Below, piece after piece: positions 1 through 9,180 of a stretch of 64,000 nt of DNA (position 1 is the first letter of the stretch; the number at the start of each line of letters is the position of its first letter). Source of the stretch: Catonella massiliensis (GTDB lineage: Bacteria; Bacillota; Clostridia; Lachnospirales; Lachnospiraceae). The stretch lies in NCBI RefSeq assembly GCF_016651435.1, contig NZ_JAEPRJ010000001.1, positions 1,550,001-1,614,000 of the forward strand, read 5' to 3'. The notes below the pieces were generated by a model. It was not told where the DNA came from and made no database searches. It saw nothing but the letters and a program-made list of their open reading frames with translations. Both the position numbers and the translations under genes were made by a program.

Positions 1-1160
1 AGCTTATGTCTAAGGCTAAAAGGAAGCTTCCTATACATCCTCTGAGGTAGTGCATCTGCGTACTCATTGTAGCCTGCAAAAAGCTCGTCAGCACCTTCTC
101 CTGAGAGCACCACCTTGACCTGCTCAGATGCAAGTTTTGAGAGGAAGTATAGAGGCACTGAGGAAAGGTTTGCGTGTGGCTCATCAGAATAATACTGCAC
201 CTTATTGATGCCTTCGAAGAATTCATCAGGAGTAATCAGCTTTGCAAAGTTTTTAATGCCAAGGCTGTCCGAAAGCTCCTTTGCGTACATAGTTTCATTA
301 AAGCCCTTGTTGTCAAAGCCCACTGAAAATGTCTTATCAGGCAGAGCTGTTGCCACCACATAGCTAGAGTCAACTCCACCTGAGAGGAAGGAGCCTACCT
401 CTACATCGCTGATTTTATGGTATTTAACTGACTCTTCTACCTCTTTTTCTATCTTGCCCACAGCCTCATCAAAGGTCATGTCCTTATAATCAAGAGTAAG
501 ATTATAGTAGGTCTTTATCTCCATTTTCCCATTTTCGTATATGTAATAATGCCCCGGTCTTAACTTCTTAACCCCCTTAAAGAAAGTCTCCTCTAGAGGA
601 TTGTACTGAAAAACCAAATAATGCTTTAGTGCCTTTTCATTTACTGCCTTCTTAAACTTTGGGTACTTAAGGAAGGACTTAACCTCTGAGCCAAAGAGTA
701 AGTCTCCATCAAGTAAAGCATAATAATAAGGCTTGATACCAAAGTGGTCTCTTGCACCAAAGAGCTTCTCCTTCTTGCTATCCCAGATAGTAAAAGCAAA
801 CATCCCTCGAAGCTTAGCTAAAATTCCTTCTTCGCCGTATTCTTCATAGCCATGTAAGATAACTTCCGTATCTGTATGTGTCTTAAACTTGTAGCCCTTA
901 GCCACAAGGTCCTCCCTAAGCTCCTGATAGTTATAGATTTCTCCGTTAAATATGATGGCTGTATCGCCGCTTTCATTTAATATAGGCTGAGAGCCCTCGT
1001 GCAAGTCAATGATACTAAGTCTTCTAAAGCCAAAGTTAACATCTTTGTCAAAATAATAACCATCACTGTCAGGACCACGGTGAATAATCTGGTTATTCAT
1101 CTCTTTTATTACATTTTTATCTTTTACATTTTTACTGCAAAATCCTACAAATCCACACAT
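1..1160 (-). CDS. asnB: Asparagine synthase (glutamine-hydrolysing), C-terminus cut by window edge
   Basis: Cytoplasmic enzyme that makes asparagine from aspartate, ATP and glutamine-derived ammonia. The protein starts MCGFVGF, so Cys2 after Met removal is the class II glutamine amidotransferase nucleophile; the N-terminal domain also has IIHRGPDSDG and FNGEIYNY. The synthetase domain shows the PP-loop SGGVDSS and, further on, SGEGADELFAGY. About 386 residues are present and the rest lies beyond base 1. The start is set by an AGGAGAG site that overlaps the stop of murE, with 9 nt between the genes, so the two are probably co-transcribed. The family call is firm; whether it serves asparagine supply or a modification role cannot be told here. 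Confidence 0.93.
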   Translation of the reverse strand, partial: MCGFVGFCSKNVKDKNVIKEMNNQIIHRGPDSDGYYFDKDVNFGFRRLSIIDLHEGSQPILNESGDTAIIFNGEIYNYQELREDLVAKGYKFKTHTDTEVILHGYEEYGEEGILAKLRGMFAFTIWDSKKEKLFGARDHFGIKPYYYALLDGDLLFGSEVKSFLKYPKFKKAVNEKALKHYLVFQYNPLEETFFKGVKKLRPGHYYIYENGKMEIKTYYNLTLDYKDMTFDEAVGKIEKEVEESVKYHKISDVEVGSFLSGGVDSSYVVATALPDKTFSVGFDNKGFNETMYAKELSDSLGIKNFAKLITPDEFFEGINKVQYYSDEPHANLSSVPLYFLSKLASEQVKVVLSGEGADELFAGYNEYADALPQRMYRKLPFSLRHK

Positions 1161-1169
1161 ATTCTCTCC

Positions 1170-2648
1170 TTACATCCTGCCAAGAATCTCTCTTACCGTG
1201 TCTATCTCGCTGTATGGCAGATATTCGTTTCCTATTACCTGATAAGGCTCTACACCCTTTCCTGCAAGCAGTACTATATCTTCCTCACCTGCCATCTTTA
1301 AGGCGTGTTCAATGGCTTCTTTTCTATCTTCTATTACAGTGTAATTTGTTTTATCACAATCTGAAATGAGTCCCTCTACAATGTGGGCTATGCTCTCATT
1401 TCTAGGGTTATCAGCTGTAAATACAACCTCGTCCGAATTCTCAAGGGCAATCCTTCCCAAATCAGGCCTCATACTGGAGTCTCTGTTACCACCGCTATGC
1501 CCTATGAGGGTAATTATCCTCTTGTGCGGCACCTTGATTAAAGTTTTAAGCACATTTAAGAGTCCATCCGGAGTATGTGCAAAGTCTATAATTATCTTAT
1601 AGCCCTTATCCGTATGAAGAACTTCCATCCTTCCGCCCACTCCGGTAAAGCTCTTTAGGGCTTTAGCACTTTCTTCAATCCCGATTCCTTTAGCATAGGC
1701 AGCAGATATAGCCGCAAGCACATTGTATACATTAAATACACCCACCAGGTGGGTCTCTATCTTATATACATCGCCTAAAAAATGCAAATCAAACTTCATC
1801 TTCCAGTCATCAAAGCTTATATTGTCCGCATAAAAATCTGCACTTTTATCATTTATTCCGTATGTAATCACCTCTGCAGGAGTATGGAGTCTGTATTCCC
1901 TTGAGTGCTCATCATCTATGTTTAGCACAGCAGTCTTTAATTTCCCGTTTTTAACAGTATGCCCAAGCTGGGTAAATAAGAGCTCCTTGGTGCGGGCATA
2001 GTTTTCCATGGTCTTATGTAAGTCCAGGTGCTCGTGAGATAAATTCGTAAATACTGCTACATCAAAATCACAGCCAATCACCCTGTCAAGTGCAAGTGCG
2101 TGTGATGAAACCTCCATAATACAGGAGTCACAGTTTTCCTCCACCATATCCTTTAACAGTCCCTGAAGGGTAACTGATACCGGTGTGGTATTCTTTGTCG
2201 GTATAATCTTCTTTCCTATCTTATGATGAATGGTTCCTATCAGTCCGGTTTTTTGCCCGTTTTCTTCAAAAATATGGTTAATCAGGTAACTCGTTGTCGT
2301 CTTCCCGTTGGTCCCTGTTATCCCCACCATGAACAGCCTTCCGCTAGGCTCTCCAAAGAGTACATTTGACAAAAGTGCCATCACTTTCAAGGTGTCTTTC
2401 ACATATACCACTGGGATATTTCCCGCCTTATCAGAGATATCTTTACTTGCGATGAAAAGGCTAGCCCCCTTATCTCCCGCACTTTCTACGAAGGTGTGTC
2501 CATCTACCTGACTTCCCTCTATACAGATGAAAGCAGTTCCTTCTTTTATATCTCTGCTGTCCTGTGAAATATATTTTATATCAATGTTTTCTATATCACC
2601 ATAGATTTTCTTAACTTTTATGTAAGCCAATAATTCACTTGCTAACAT
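1170..2648 (-). CDS. murE: UDP-MurNAc-tripeptide synthetase (Mur ligase MurE)
   Basis: Adds the third amino acid to UDP-MurNAc-L-Ala-D-Glu in cytoplasmic peptidoglycan precursor synthesis. Length (492 aa) is normal for the family. The N-terminal Mur domain is followed by the ATP-binding P-loop GTNGKTTT at residues 112-119, the central ligase domain with MEVSSHAL, and the C-terminal domain. DNPR at residues 413-416 is the motif associated with meso-diaminopimelate selection, rather than lysine. It precedes asnB in a likely two-gene operon. It is far from the mraY-ftsW-ftsQ-ftsZ group at the right end, so it is not in a classical dcw cluster here. A stand-alone duplicate elsewhere in the genome cannot be excluded. 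Confidence 0.95.
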   Translation of the reverse strand: MLASELLAYIKVKKIYGDIENIDIKYISQDSRDIKEGTAFICIEGSQVDGHTFVESAGDKGASLFIASKDISDKAGNIPVVYVKDTLKVMALLSNVLFGEPSGRLFMVGITGTNGKTTTSYLINHIFEENGQKTGLIGTIHHKIGKKIIPTKNTTPVSVTLQGLLKDMVEENCDSCIMEVSSHALALDRVIGCDFDVAVFTNLSHEHLDLHKTMENYARTKELLFTQLGHTVKNGKLKTAVLNIDDEHSREYRLHTPAEVITYGINDKSADFYADNISFDDWKMKFDLHFLGDVYKIETHLVGVFNVYNVLAAISAAYAKGIGIEESAKALKSFTGVGGRMEVLHTDKGYKIIIDFAHTPDGLLNVLKTLIKVPHKRIITLIGHSGGNRDSSMRPDLGRIALENSDEVVFTADNPRNESIAHIVEGLISDCDKTNYTVIEDRKEAIEHALKMAGEEDIVLLAGKGVEPYQVIGNEYLPYSEIDTVREILGRM

Positions 2649-2777
2649 ATTAAAACTCCTAATTTACCTGTCATACGACTTTTTTTACATTTATCATACT
2701 AGCTTTAGTTATAACTTCTTTGCTGTATGCAATATCTGTTATAGTGTAAATCATTTACTCTAATTTGTCTAGTACTC

Positions 2778-2806
2778 TTGACAGAAACCCTTTATTCTAG
2801 TATGAT
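2778..2806 (+). promoter_or_regulatory. Sigma-A promoter for the CNNM/CorC-type gene
   Basis: Near-perfect promoter: TTGACA at 2778-2783, a 17-nt spacer and TATGAT at 2801-2806, about 50 nt before the TTG start at 2859. It lies in the divergent gap between murE and the rightward gene. Confidence 0.85.
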
Positions 2807-2858
2807 ATAGGGGTATTTTTGTACTATTTTAAAATTATTTAACTAAGGAGATGATGAT

Positions 2859-4166
2859 TTGGACCCCAGTGACGCGATAAATATTATCGTGCTTTTTGTG
2901 CTAGTTCTGCTTTCAGCATTTTTTTCATCGGCTGAAACAGCAATTATATCTGTAAACAAGATTAGAATCCGTTCTATGGTAGAAGAAGAGGTTAAGAATG
3001 CTGCTCTGGTAGCGAAAATAACCGAGGATTCGAGGAAGTTTATAAGCACGGTGTTAATAGGCAACAACGTGGTAAATATTTCAGCTTCTGCTCTTACAAC
3101 AACCTTTGTGCTTGGGCTATTTGGAAATGTTTACGTCGGTATAGGTACAGGTATCCTCACTATGATTATACTTGTATTCGGAGAAGTTCTCCCAAAGACG
3201 ATTGCAACTATCCACGCAGAGAAGCTTTCTCTTGCTTACGCACCTATACTGCTGTTTTTGATGAAGTTGTTTACCCCGCTGGTATTTCTCTTAAATATAG
3301 TTTCCGGCGGAATACTTAAAATCTTTGGCATCGATCCTGACAAGATGACTACAGGAATTACCGAAAATGAGCTTTTAACCTATGTGGAGGTAAGCCACGA
3401 GGAGGGTATCATCGAGAACGAAGAGAAAGAAATGATAACCAACGTGGTTGACTTTGGTGATTCTCTGGTTAAAGATGTAATGGTGCCTAGGGTTGATATG
3501 TATATGATAAATGACGATATCAGCTATGACGAGCTTTTATTTGCCTTTGAAAAGGATAAATACTCAAGACTTCCGGTATATCAGGAGAATTACGATAACA
3601 TAATCGGTATAGTCTACCTGAAAGATGTGGCTTTTTACAAGGGTGATAAACAAGGGTTTAAGATCGAGTCGATTCTTCGTCCGGCTAACTTTACCTATGA
3701 GTTTAAGAAGACCTCTGAACTTCTCATAGAAATGAGAAATTCTTCACTTTCAATGTGTATAGTGCTTGATGAGTACGGTGCCGCTGTAGGTCTTATTACT
3801 CTTGAAGACCTACTCGAAGAGATAGTCGGAGAGATTCGTGACGAGTATGACGGTGACGAAGTGGATGATATAGTTCAGTTAGATCAGGATGAGTACATGG
3901 TTCTTGGCTCTACCAGACTTGATGACTTCAACGAGTTCTTTGGCACTGAGTATGAATCAGATGACTATGATTCCATCGCAGGTAAGCTTATTGAACTTTT
4001 TGAAAGACTTCCTGATAAAGGTGATGCAATTACAGACGGTTCGCTTTCCTTCTTAATTGAATTTGTTGACCATAGAAGAATAGAGAAGGTAAGAGTGAGA
4101 AAGCTTCCAAGTGCTGATGAGGGTTCTGATTATGCAGAGTCTGACTTTGGTGAAGCTTCAGAATAA
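2859..4166 (+). CDS. CNNM/CorC (HlyC) family membrane protein with CBS pair
   Basis: Integral membrane protein of the DUF21-CBS-CorC_HlyC architecture, a family linked to magnesium/cobalt efflux or homeostasis and often mislabelled hemolysin. The DUF21 membrane domain covers about residues 5-190 with several hydrophobic helices, the two CBS motifs about 200-330 (VMVPRVDM, SRLPVYQ, VLDEYGAAVGLITLEDLLEEIVGEI), and the acidic C-terminal CorC_HlyC domain about 345-425. The start is TTG: AAGGAG at 2845-2850 is 8 nt upstream, while the ATG codons beside that site run into a stop within a few codons. It is monocistronic, with its own strong promoter and a terminator behind it. Transport substrate is not shown by the sequence. 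Confidence 0.9.
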   Translation: MDPSDAINIIVLFVLVLLSAFFSSAETAIISVNKIRIRSMVEEEVKNAALVAKITEDSRKFISTVLIGNNVVNISASALTTTFVLGLFGNVYVGIGTGILTMIILVFGEVLPKTIATIHAEKLSLAYAPILLFLMKLFTPLVFLLNIVSGGILKIFGIDPDKMTTGITENELLTYVEVSHEEGIIENEEKEMITNVVDFGDSLVKDVMVPRVDMYMINDDISYDELLFAFEKDKYSRLPVYQENYDNIIGIVYLKDVAFYKGDKQGFKIESILRPANFTYEFKKTSELLIEMRNSSLSMCIVLDEYGAAVGLITLEDLLEEIVGEIRDEYDGDEVDDIVQLDQDEYMVLGSTRLDDFNEFFGTEYESDDYDSIAGKLIELFERLPDKGDAITDGSLSFLIEFVDHRRIEKVRVRKLPSADEGSDYAESDFGEASE

Positions 4167-4185
4167 TATAATAGATAAAGAAATA

Positions 4186-4220
4186 AAGCGTAATGAAAAC
4201 ATCAAATTTTCGTTACGCTT
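4186..4220. terminator. Bidirectional terminator between convergent genes
   Basis: A 14-bp stem (4186-4199 with 4207-4220, one G-U pair) and a 7-nt loop separate the rightward CNNM gene from the leftward SpoIID-domain gene. T-rich sequence follows on the minus strand; a shorter T run follows on the plus strand. Confidence 0.8.
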
Positions 4221-5699
4221 TTAGTGTACCTCCACGCCTGTGAAGTAATACATAATTATTCTCTTGTAGCCATAGCCTGCCTCTGCCATGCCTCTTGCCC
4301 CTGACTGGCTAAGCCCTACTCCATGTCCATATCCGCTCCCTGAAAATATAAAGTCACCCTTTACCTTACCACTCTCTACACTTAGGCTTCTTACTGAGTC
4401 AGAAGATGAATATACATTTATTTTGGTACTATAGAGGTTAAATGCCTTTCTTATCTCCTGTTTGCTAAGCACGAGCCTTCCTCTGCTTCCTTTTACAAGA
4501 AGTGAAAGTGCCCTGCCCGACTTTGACCTGTTTGTGATTGTTAGCTTTTCAATACTTCCAAGACTTACTCCCTTCTTTGCAGCATATCCTTTTAGCATAT
4601 TTTGAAGCTCCACCCTGGTATAGCCAATAGTCCAAGGCTTTTTCTCAGGTTTGTTCTCATAAGGATCCGGCACAGACCTAAGCCAGGGCTTTTTACCTCC
4701 CCAGACATTTTCAGAGCTCTCCGTATATCCACCTGAGGTCGAAAAATAGGTTGTCTTTACTACCTTGTTTTTGTAAGTTACAAACTCATTCTCAGTATCC
4801 TTACAGGCCTTATCTGTTTCTTTTTTTTCAGCCTTCATACCACCGTAAGACTGATGAGAAATGGTATCGGTTAGCTTATAGCCCTTTATAATATCGCTAT
4901 CCGAACCAAAGCCTGAGACTGCAGCTCCAAAACTCCTCGCACATACAGCCTGCGCCTTGAGTGCAGATATATTCCAGCTGGGGCTCATTTCAAGGGGAAC
5001 CGAGCCCCTTATATACTCTTCCAGGTTTACCACATTGACGGGAGTCACCCCGCTTCTTCCATAGGTTCCTACCTCAATCCTGCCTCTGTAGCGTTTTTCA
5101 TTATTTACAGACACACCCTCAACCCTGTTTAACGGTTCAAACTGGGGATTGGCACCCGCTTCTTTCACATCCACTAAAAACCTGCTATTTCCTATATTCA
5201 CTGACAAAAGATATTTACTGCTCTTATTTTTTGAAGCCACCTGATACACATCATTGGTATTAAGCGAAGCATCGGCAGAATAAGCATCGTAGAGCTTCCA
5301 CACTCCCCTTCCGTTCTTATCAAGACCGATAAGGGCAGGAACTGCGGTAAGGGTTTTGTTAAAGGCTTTTAAGTTAGCCGCTTCTGAGGCAGCCTTGGCA
5401 TAGGTTGTAAAGCTTCCTCCAAAGACATTGTAAGAGCCATAATCCCTTGATATGCTTATCCCTGTATTACTCCTAAGCACATCTGCCTGATAATAAACAT
5501 TCTTCTTTGAAAAGCCTATTTTCAGAGCAGAATTGTCGAGCCTTATAGACGGTTTATTGTAATACTCCTTTGTAAGTCCAACCCTTACCATATTCTCTCC
5601 CTCAGGTATTGCCGCCTTTATGACCACTATCCTGGAGAACACCGCCTCAAATACTAAGAGAAATAAAAGCAGATTAACTATTATTCTTCTCTTTTTCAT
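4221..5699 (-). CDS. Secreted SpoIID/LytB-domain protein
   Basis: Predicted exported protein of 492 residues. It begins with a positively charged MKKRR and a hydrophobic stretch of about 20 residues, a signal peptide or N-terminal anchor. The C-terminal half is a SpoIID/LytB domain: VNVVNLEEYIRGSVPLEMSP, then LKAQAVCARSF, the TTYFSTSGGYTE region, and a terminal SGYGHGVGLSQSGARGMAEA. SpoIID is a lytic transglycosylase acting on denuded glycan strands during engulfment; LytB relatives modify amidase activity. Which role this copy has is not clear, as it is longer than SpoIID and has no spoIIQ or spoIIID neighbour. Its start overlaps the end of the upstream ATPase gene by 26 bp, so they are translated from one message. 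Confidence 0.87.
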   Translation of the reverse strand: MKKRRIIVNLLLFLLVFEAVFSRIVVIKAAIPEGENMVRVGLTKEYYNKPSIRLDNSALKIGFSKKNVYYQADVLRSNTGISISRDYGSYNVFGGSFTTYAKAASEAANLKAFNKTLTAVPALIGLDKNGRGVWKLYDAYSADASLNTNDVYQVASKNKSSKYLLSVNIGNSRFLVDVKEAGANPQFEPLNRVEGVSVNNEKRYRGRIEVGTYGRSGVTPVNVVNLEEYIRGSVPLEMSPSWNISALKAQAVCARSFGAAVSGFGSDSDIIKGYKLTDTISHQSYGGMKAEKKETDKACKDTENEFVTYKNKVVKTTYFSTSGGYTESSENVWGGKKPWLRSVPDPYENKPEKKPWTIGYTRVELQNMLKGYAAKKGVSLGSIEKLTITNRSKSGRALSLLVKGSRGRLVLSKQEIRKAFNLYSTKINVYSSSDSVRSLSVESGKVKGDFIFSGSGYGHGVGLSQSGARGMAEAGYGYKRIIMYYFTGVEVH

Positions 5700-7011
5700 C
5701 TATACCACCACTTTGTTTACTTCCAAGGAGATAGTCCACGAACTGTCTGGCTGTTCTTCCCGAGCGTCCACCATTTGCTATCTCCCACTTTCTTGCCTCG
5801 TTATGAAGCTCTTTCTCATCTAGTTTAAGCTCTGGATACTCGCCCGCTATCCCTGAAACTATATCAAAATATTCATTCTGATTTGGCGCAAAATAACCTA
5901 TGGTTATACCAAATCTGTCAGCAAGGGAGAGCTTCTCCTGCATCGTATCAGAGTGATGTACGTCCTGGTTATGCTCCATATCCGTCCTGTCACTCCAAAG
6001 CTCTCTTATCAGATGTCTTCTGTTTGAAGTGGCATATATGAGTACATTCTCTGGCCTTACCTCAAGTCCGCCCTCAATCACAGCCTTTAGGTACTTGTAT
6101 TCAGTCTCAAACTCTTCAAAAGAAAGGTCATCCATATAGATGATGAATCTATAATTCCTGTTCTTTATCTGAGACAGAATTTCTGAAAGATAGACAAACT
6201 GATGCTTATATATCTCTATCATCCTAAGTCCATCAGGGTAGAACCTGTTAAGCACAGCCTTTACACTTGAAGACTTGCCTGTACCTGCGTCTCCATATAG
6301 TAGACAGTTATTGGCTCTCTTTCCATCCACAAAGGCTTTGGTATTGGCTATCAGCTTCTCTTTTTGTATTTCATATCCGACCAGCTCGTGAAGCCTTATT
6401 TCCACAGTATTGGTAATAGGAATAATGCTGCCATCCTTTTCAGATATCCTAAATGACTTGTTAAGACCAAACTTTCCTACCCCAAATGTCTTATAAAACT
6501 CAGTAACTCTCTCGTAGAATTCATTTTCATCTTTTGCTGCATTTAACAGACGGGACAAATCCTTTACCTTGTCTGATACATTTTTATTTATCCTTGTGTC
6601 TGCCTTTTTGATAGCCTTATAGTTAGTAATCACGCTAAAGCAGCTAATTCCAAGCTCCTCTTCAACCTTCGCAAAGTCATAGTGAAAAAGCCCTTTTATA
6701 ATGGCAAAGTCGCCAAGCACAAAGCTTACAACGCTTCCTCCCCTGTCTCCTTCTTTCTCACAGGAAAGTGCAAATGGATTTTCATCCATAACAAGGAGGT
6801 AGGTAAGGTAGTTCTGCCATAGATTATTATCAAAGCCATTCTCAGTACTTACCGCAAGGAGTTTGTTGATACAGTTATAAATACGGCTTATAAGTTCATC
6901 CCTGTCCGTGGCATCAGCTTCAAATTCCCTGATGATATCCGCCACTTCCTTAAGGATCTCATCATTAGCGAGGTTTCTATAGACTATCAGCTTCTCTATA
7001 CCAAATGACAT
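5674..7011 (-). CDS. AAA-type ATPase of the DUF815 family
   Basis: Cytoplasmic ATPase of 445 residues. Walker A is GDAGTGKSS at residues 240-248 and Walker B is FIIYMDDLSFEE at about 289-300, followed by YATSNRRHL and a sensor/arginine-rich section (DRTDMEH, NGGRSGRTARQFVDY) typical of DUF815. The N-terminal 200 residues are poorly conserved helical sequence. No function is established for the family. It follows argS and overlaps the SpoIID-domain gene. The start has AGGAG 6 nt upstream. Its ribosome site and start lie inside a 61/65-bp tandem duplication (see separate entry). Confidence 0.85.
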   Translation of the reverse strand: MSFGIEKLIVYRNLANDEILKEVADIIREFEADATDRDELISRIYNCINKLLAVSTENGFDNNLWQNYLTYLLVMDENPFALSCEKEGDRGGSVVSFVLGDFAIIKGLFHYDFAKVEEELGISCFSVITNYKAIKKADTRINKNVSDKVKDLSRLLNAAKDENEFYERVTEFYKTFGVGKFGLNKSFRISEKDGSIIPITNTVEIRLHELVGYEIQKEKLIANTKAFVDGKRANNCLLYGDAGTGKSSSVKAVLNRFYPDGLRMIEIYKHQFVYLSEILSQIKNRNYRFIIYMDDLSFEEFETEYKYLKAVIEGGLEVRPENVLIYATSNRRHLIRELWSDRTDMEHNQDVHHSDTMQEKLSLADRFGITIGYFAPNQNEYFDIVSGIAGEYPELKLDEKELHNEARKWEIANGGRSGRTARQFVDYLLGSKQSGGIDEKEKNNS

Positions 7012-7134
7012 TGATTTCTCCTTTATCTAATCTGTATTACCTACATTAGCTCAGTGGTGCCTATACCAAACAACATTGATTTCTCCTTAATTCTGCACTA
7101 TCTACATACGCTCTGGGGCATCTATACCAAGCAA
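7009..7134 (-). repeat. 61/65-bp tandem duplication of the argS 3' end and the next ribosome site
   Basis: Two diverged direct copies, 7074-7134 and 7009-7073 on the minus strand. Each contains a TTGGTATAG word, a short coding tail, a stop and AAGGAGAAATCAATG. The first is the authentic end of argS (LLGIDAPERM stop); the second encodes a relic LFGIGTTELM stop and then the real ribosome site and ATG of the ATPase gene. The ATG closing copy one opens an 11-codon ORF that is the relic tail. TTGGTATAG also occurs in the first codons of the ATPase gene, which would have supplied the microhomology. Confidence 0.8.
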
Positions 7135-8898
7135 GTCAAGGCATTTTACGATGATTTTTTCAGTAATGTATGACAGCTTTAAGAGTGAATATTTTCTTGC
7201 TTCATCCTGCTCAGTAAGTATGTGGTTCTCATGGTAAAATGCACTGAAGCAGTTAGCGGCTTCATAGATGTAGGCACAGATTTTATGAGGTGCATACTCA
7301 GCCGCAGCCAGGCTTATCATATCTGAAAACTTTGCTATAACAAGCTCCAGCTCTCTTTCTGATACTGTAGTTGCCTTAACCAACTTCTTATCTGCAAAGA
7401 AACTGTCAAGCTCTGCCTTTGTTATGCCTTTTTCAGCTAAAAATTTATCAAGAATGGAGCGGATTCTAACTACTGTATACTGGATGTATGGTCCTGTATT
7501 TCCCTCAAATGAAGCAAACCTGTCAAGGTCAAAAATATAGTCCTTGCTCGCCTGATTGGATAAATCACCATACTTAAGCGCCGCAAGTCCTACCTGTCTT
7601 GCCACAGTATGCTTGGTCTCTTCATCCATTTCCCTGTCAGCCATCTTAGCTTCAACTTCTTCTGTAATCTCTGCAATGAGTCTCTCAAGCCTCATTACAC
7701 CGCCCTCTCTGGTTTTAAAAGGCTTTCCGTCCTTGCCATTCATTGTACCAAAGCCTAAAAAGGTAAGATTAAGCTCAGAAGGTGCAATTCCTGTCTTCTT
7801 AGCTGCTCTAAATACCTGTTCGAAGTGCATTTCCTGCCTTTTATCTACCACATAGAGGATGTCAGTAGGGTTAAAAAGCTTAGCTCTTTCTACAATTGTA
7901 GCAAGGTCTGTAGTGCTATAAAGAGAAGCACCGTCTGACTTAAGTATGATGCAAGGAGGCACTTCCTTCTTATCATCCTCCCTAGCCACATCTACTACCA
8001 AAGCGCCCTCACTGGTATGTGCAAAGCCATCAGCCTTCATCTTCTCTACCATATCAGGTATGTAGGGTTGTGCATCACTTTCTTTTTTCCAAAGGTCGAA
8101 GCTTACATTAAGATTTTCATAATTCTTCTTAAGGTCTGCCACAGACACAGACAAAATATGGTTCCAAAGCGCCAGATATCCTCTATTTCCACTCTGTAAG
8201 AGAGCCGTTGCCTGTAAAGCCTCGTTTTTGTACTCTTCATTCTCCTTTGACCTTGCACTTGCTGCAGGATAGATTTCCTCAAGTTCACCCATGGTAAATG
8301 GTGCCTTACTAGGATATTCTCCTGTATAGCTCTCATCAAAGTAAACAAGCTCAGGTTTTCTATGCTTTAACTCTGTTATAATGAGTCCCATCTGAAGTCC
8401 CCAGTCACCAAGGTGTACGTCACCTATAACCTCGTTTCCTGCAAATCTCTCAGTTCGCTTTATACTCTCTCCGATAATTGCAGAACGGAGATGTCCTATG
8501 TGTAAAGGCTTAGCCACATTAGGACCGCCATAGTCTATCACTATCTTCTTTGGTTTCCCCTCTGTCTCATAGCCAAAGTTGTCATTACCTCCCATTTCAT
8601 TTACATAGTCTGCCAAGAATTCATCCTTGAGGGTAAGATTGATGAAGCCAGGCTTAACAGCCTCTATCTTCTCAAATATCTTTCCTTCTTCAGAGAGCTT
8701 CAGTTTATCTGCCACCTCTTCTGCTATAACAAGGGGTGCTTTCTTATATTCCTTAACTGCTGCCATAGCTCCGTTACACTGGTACTGGCAGAGGTCAGGC
8801 CTGTTAGATATACTAACCATTCCGTATTTTTTATCGTAGCCTAGGCTAACAAAAGCATCTTCTACTGCTTCTTTTATCACAACAGATATCTTCTTCAT
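7102..8898 (-). CDS. argS: Arginyl-tRNA synthetase
   Basis: Class I synthetase charging tRNA-Arg in the cytoplasm. The HIGH signature appears as PLHIGHLRSA near residues 133-136, after an N-terminal Arg-tRNA additional domain. In place of a canonical KMSKS loop it has FKTREGGVMRLE, as in many bacterial ArgRS. The C-terminal DALR anticodon-binding domain begins near YIQYTVVRIRS. I take the ATG at 8898 as start (598 aa): the ATG five codons upstream carries the AGGAGAG ribosome site within its own codons and cannot use it. Next downstream is the DUF815 ATPase. The leader holds a strong hairpin 32 nt before the start. Confidence 0.95.
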   Translation of the reverse strand: MKKISVVIKEAVEDAFVSLGYDKKYGMVSISNRPDLCQYQCNGAMAAVKEYKKAPLVIAEEVADKLKLSEEGKIFEKIEAVKPGFINLTLKDEFLADYVNEMGGNDNFGYETEGKPKKIVIDYGGPNVAKPLHIGHLRSAIIGESIKRTERFAGNEVIGDVHLGDWGLQMGLIITELKHRKPELVYFDESYTGEYPSKAPFTMGELEEIYPAASARSKENEEYKNEALQATALLQSGNRGYLALWNHILSVSVADLKKNYENLNVSFDLWKKESDAQPYIPDMVEKMKADGFAHTSEGALVVDVAREDDKKEVPPCIILKSDGASLYSTTDLATIVERAKLFNPTDILYVVDKRQEMHFEQVFRAAKKTGIAPSELNLTFLGFGTMNGKDGKPFKTREGGVMRLERLIAEITEEVEAKMADREMDEETKHTVARQVGLAALKYGDLSNQASKDYIFDLDRFASFEGNTGPYIQYTVVRIRSILDKFLAEKGITKAELDSFFADKKLVKATTVSERELELVIAKFSDMISLAAAEYAPHKICAYIYEAANCFSAFYHENHILTEQDEARKYSLLKLSYITEKIIVKCLDLLGIDAPERM

Positions 8899-8930
8899 TA
8901 CAACTCTCCTCATACTTTATTTAATTAAAA

Positions 8931-8980
8931 CATCTTGCAAATCCCCATCCTCTATAAAAGGACGGGGTATCTGCAAGATG
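8931..8980 (-). terminator. Strong hairpin in the argS leader (attenuator or upstream terminator)
   Basis: Arms CATCTTGCA at 8931-8939 and TGCAAGATG at 8972-8980, plus an inner CCCC/GGGG and TCCT/AGGA stem, form a long hairpin with loop near 8952-8958. On the minus strand it is followed by TTTTAATTAAA, and argS starts 32 nt later. On the plus strand GCTTTTTTAA follows, so it may also stop rightward transcription. No T-box consensus was found. If the promoter at 9029-9057 is real, argS mRNA must pass through this hairpin. Confidence 0.6.
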
Positions 8981-9028
8981 GCTTTTTTAACAGTAAAATC
9001 AAGTGATTTACATATTAACCATTATTTC

Positions 9029-9057
9029 ATTTTAGCATTTTTATAGAAAAAAGACAA
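9029..9057 (-). promoter_or_regulatory. Candidate argS promoter
   Basis: On the minus strand TTGTCT (9052-9057), a 17-nt spacer and TAAAAT (9029-9034). It would give a leader of about 125 nt that contains the 8931-8980 hairpin. The assignment rests on consensus match and position only. Confidence 0.5.
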
Positions 9058-9095
9058 CTGTCACTGTCTTTCTATTTGCTGATTACTTCTAATTG

Positions 9096-9152
9096 TAGTT
9101 TTGTGGCTTAAATGCAACATAGTGTTGCGTCAACCTTAGAAATCTCACTATT
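9096..9152. repeat. Dispersed TGCAACA intergenic repeat, copy 1
   Basis: The words TAGTTTT, CTTAAATGCAACAT, AGTGTTG and then CTTAGAAATCTC recur in the same order at 12140-12275. The core GCAACA-TAG-TGTTGC is a perfect 6-bp inverted repeat. It is non-coding and sits just past the 3' end of the group II intron remnant. Function is unknown. Confidence 0.6.
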
Positions 9153-9180
9153 ACAAAACAGCCTCTCAAATACCACTGTA

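Noticed and set aside
8981..9180. T-box riboswitch upstream of argS
   Set aside because: No T-box consensus or specifier-loop pattern was found on the minus strand.
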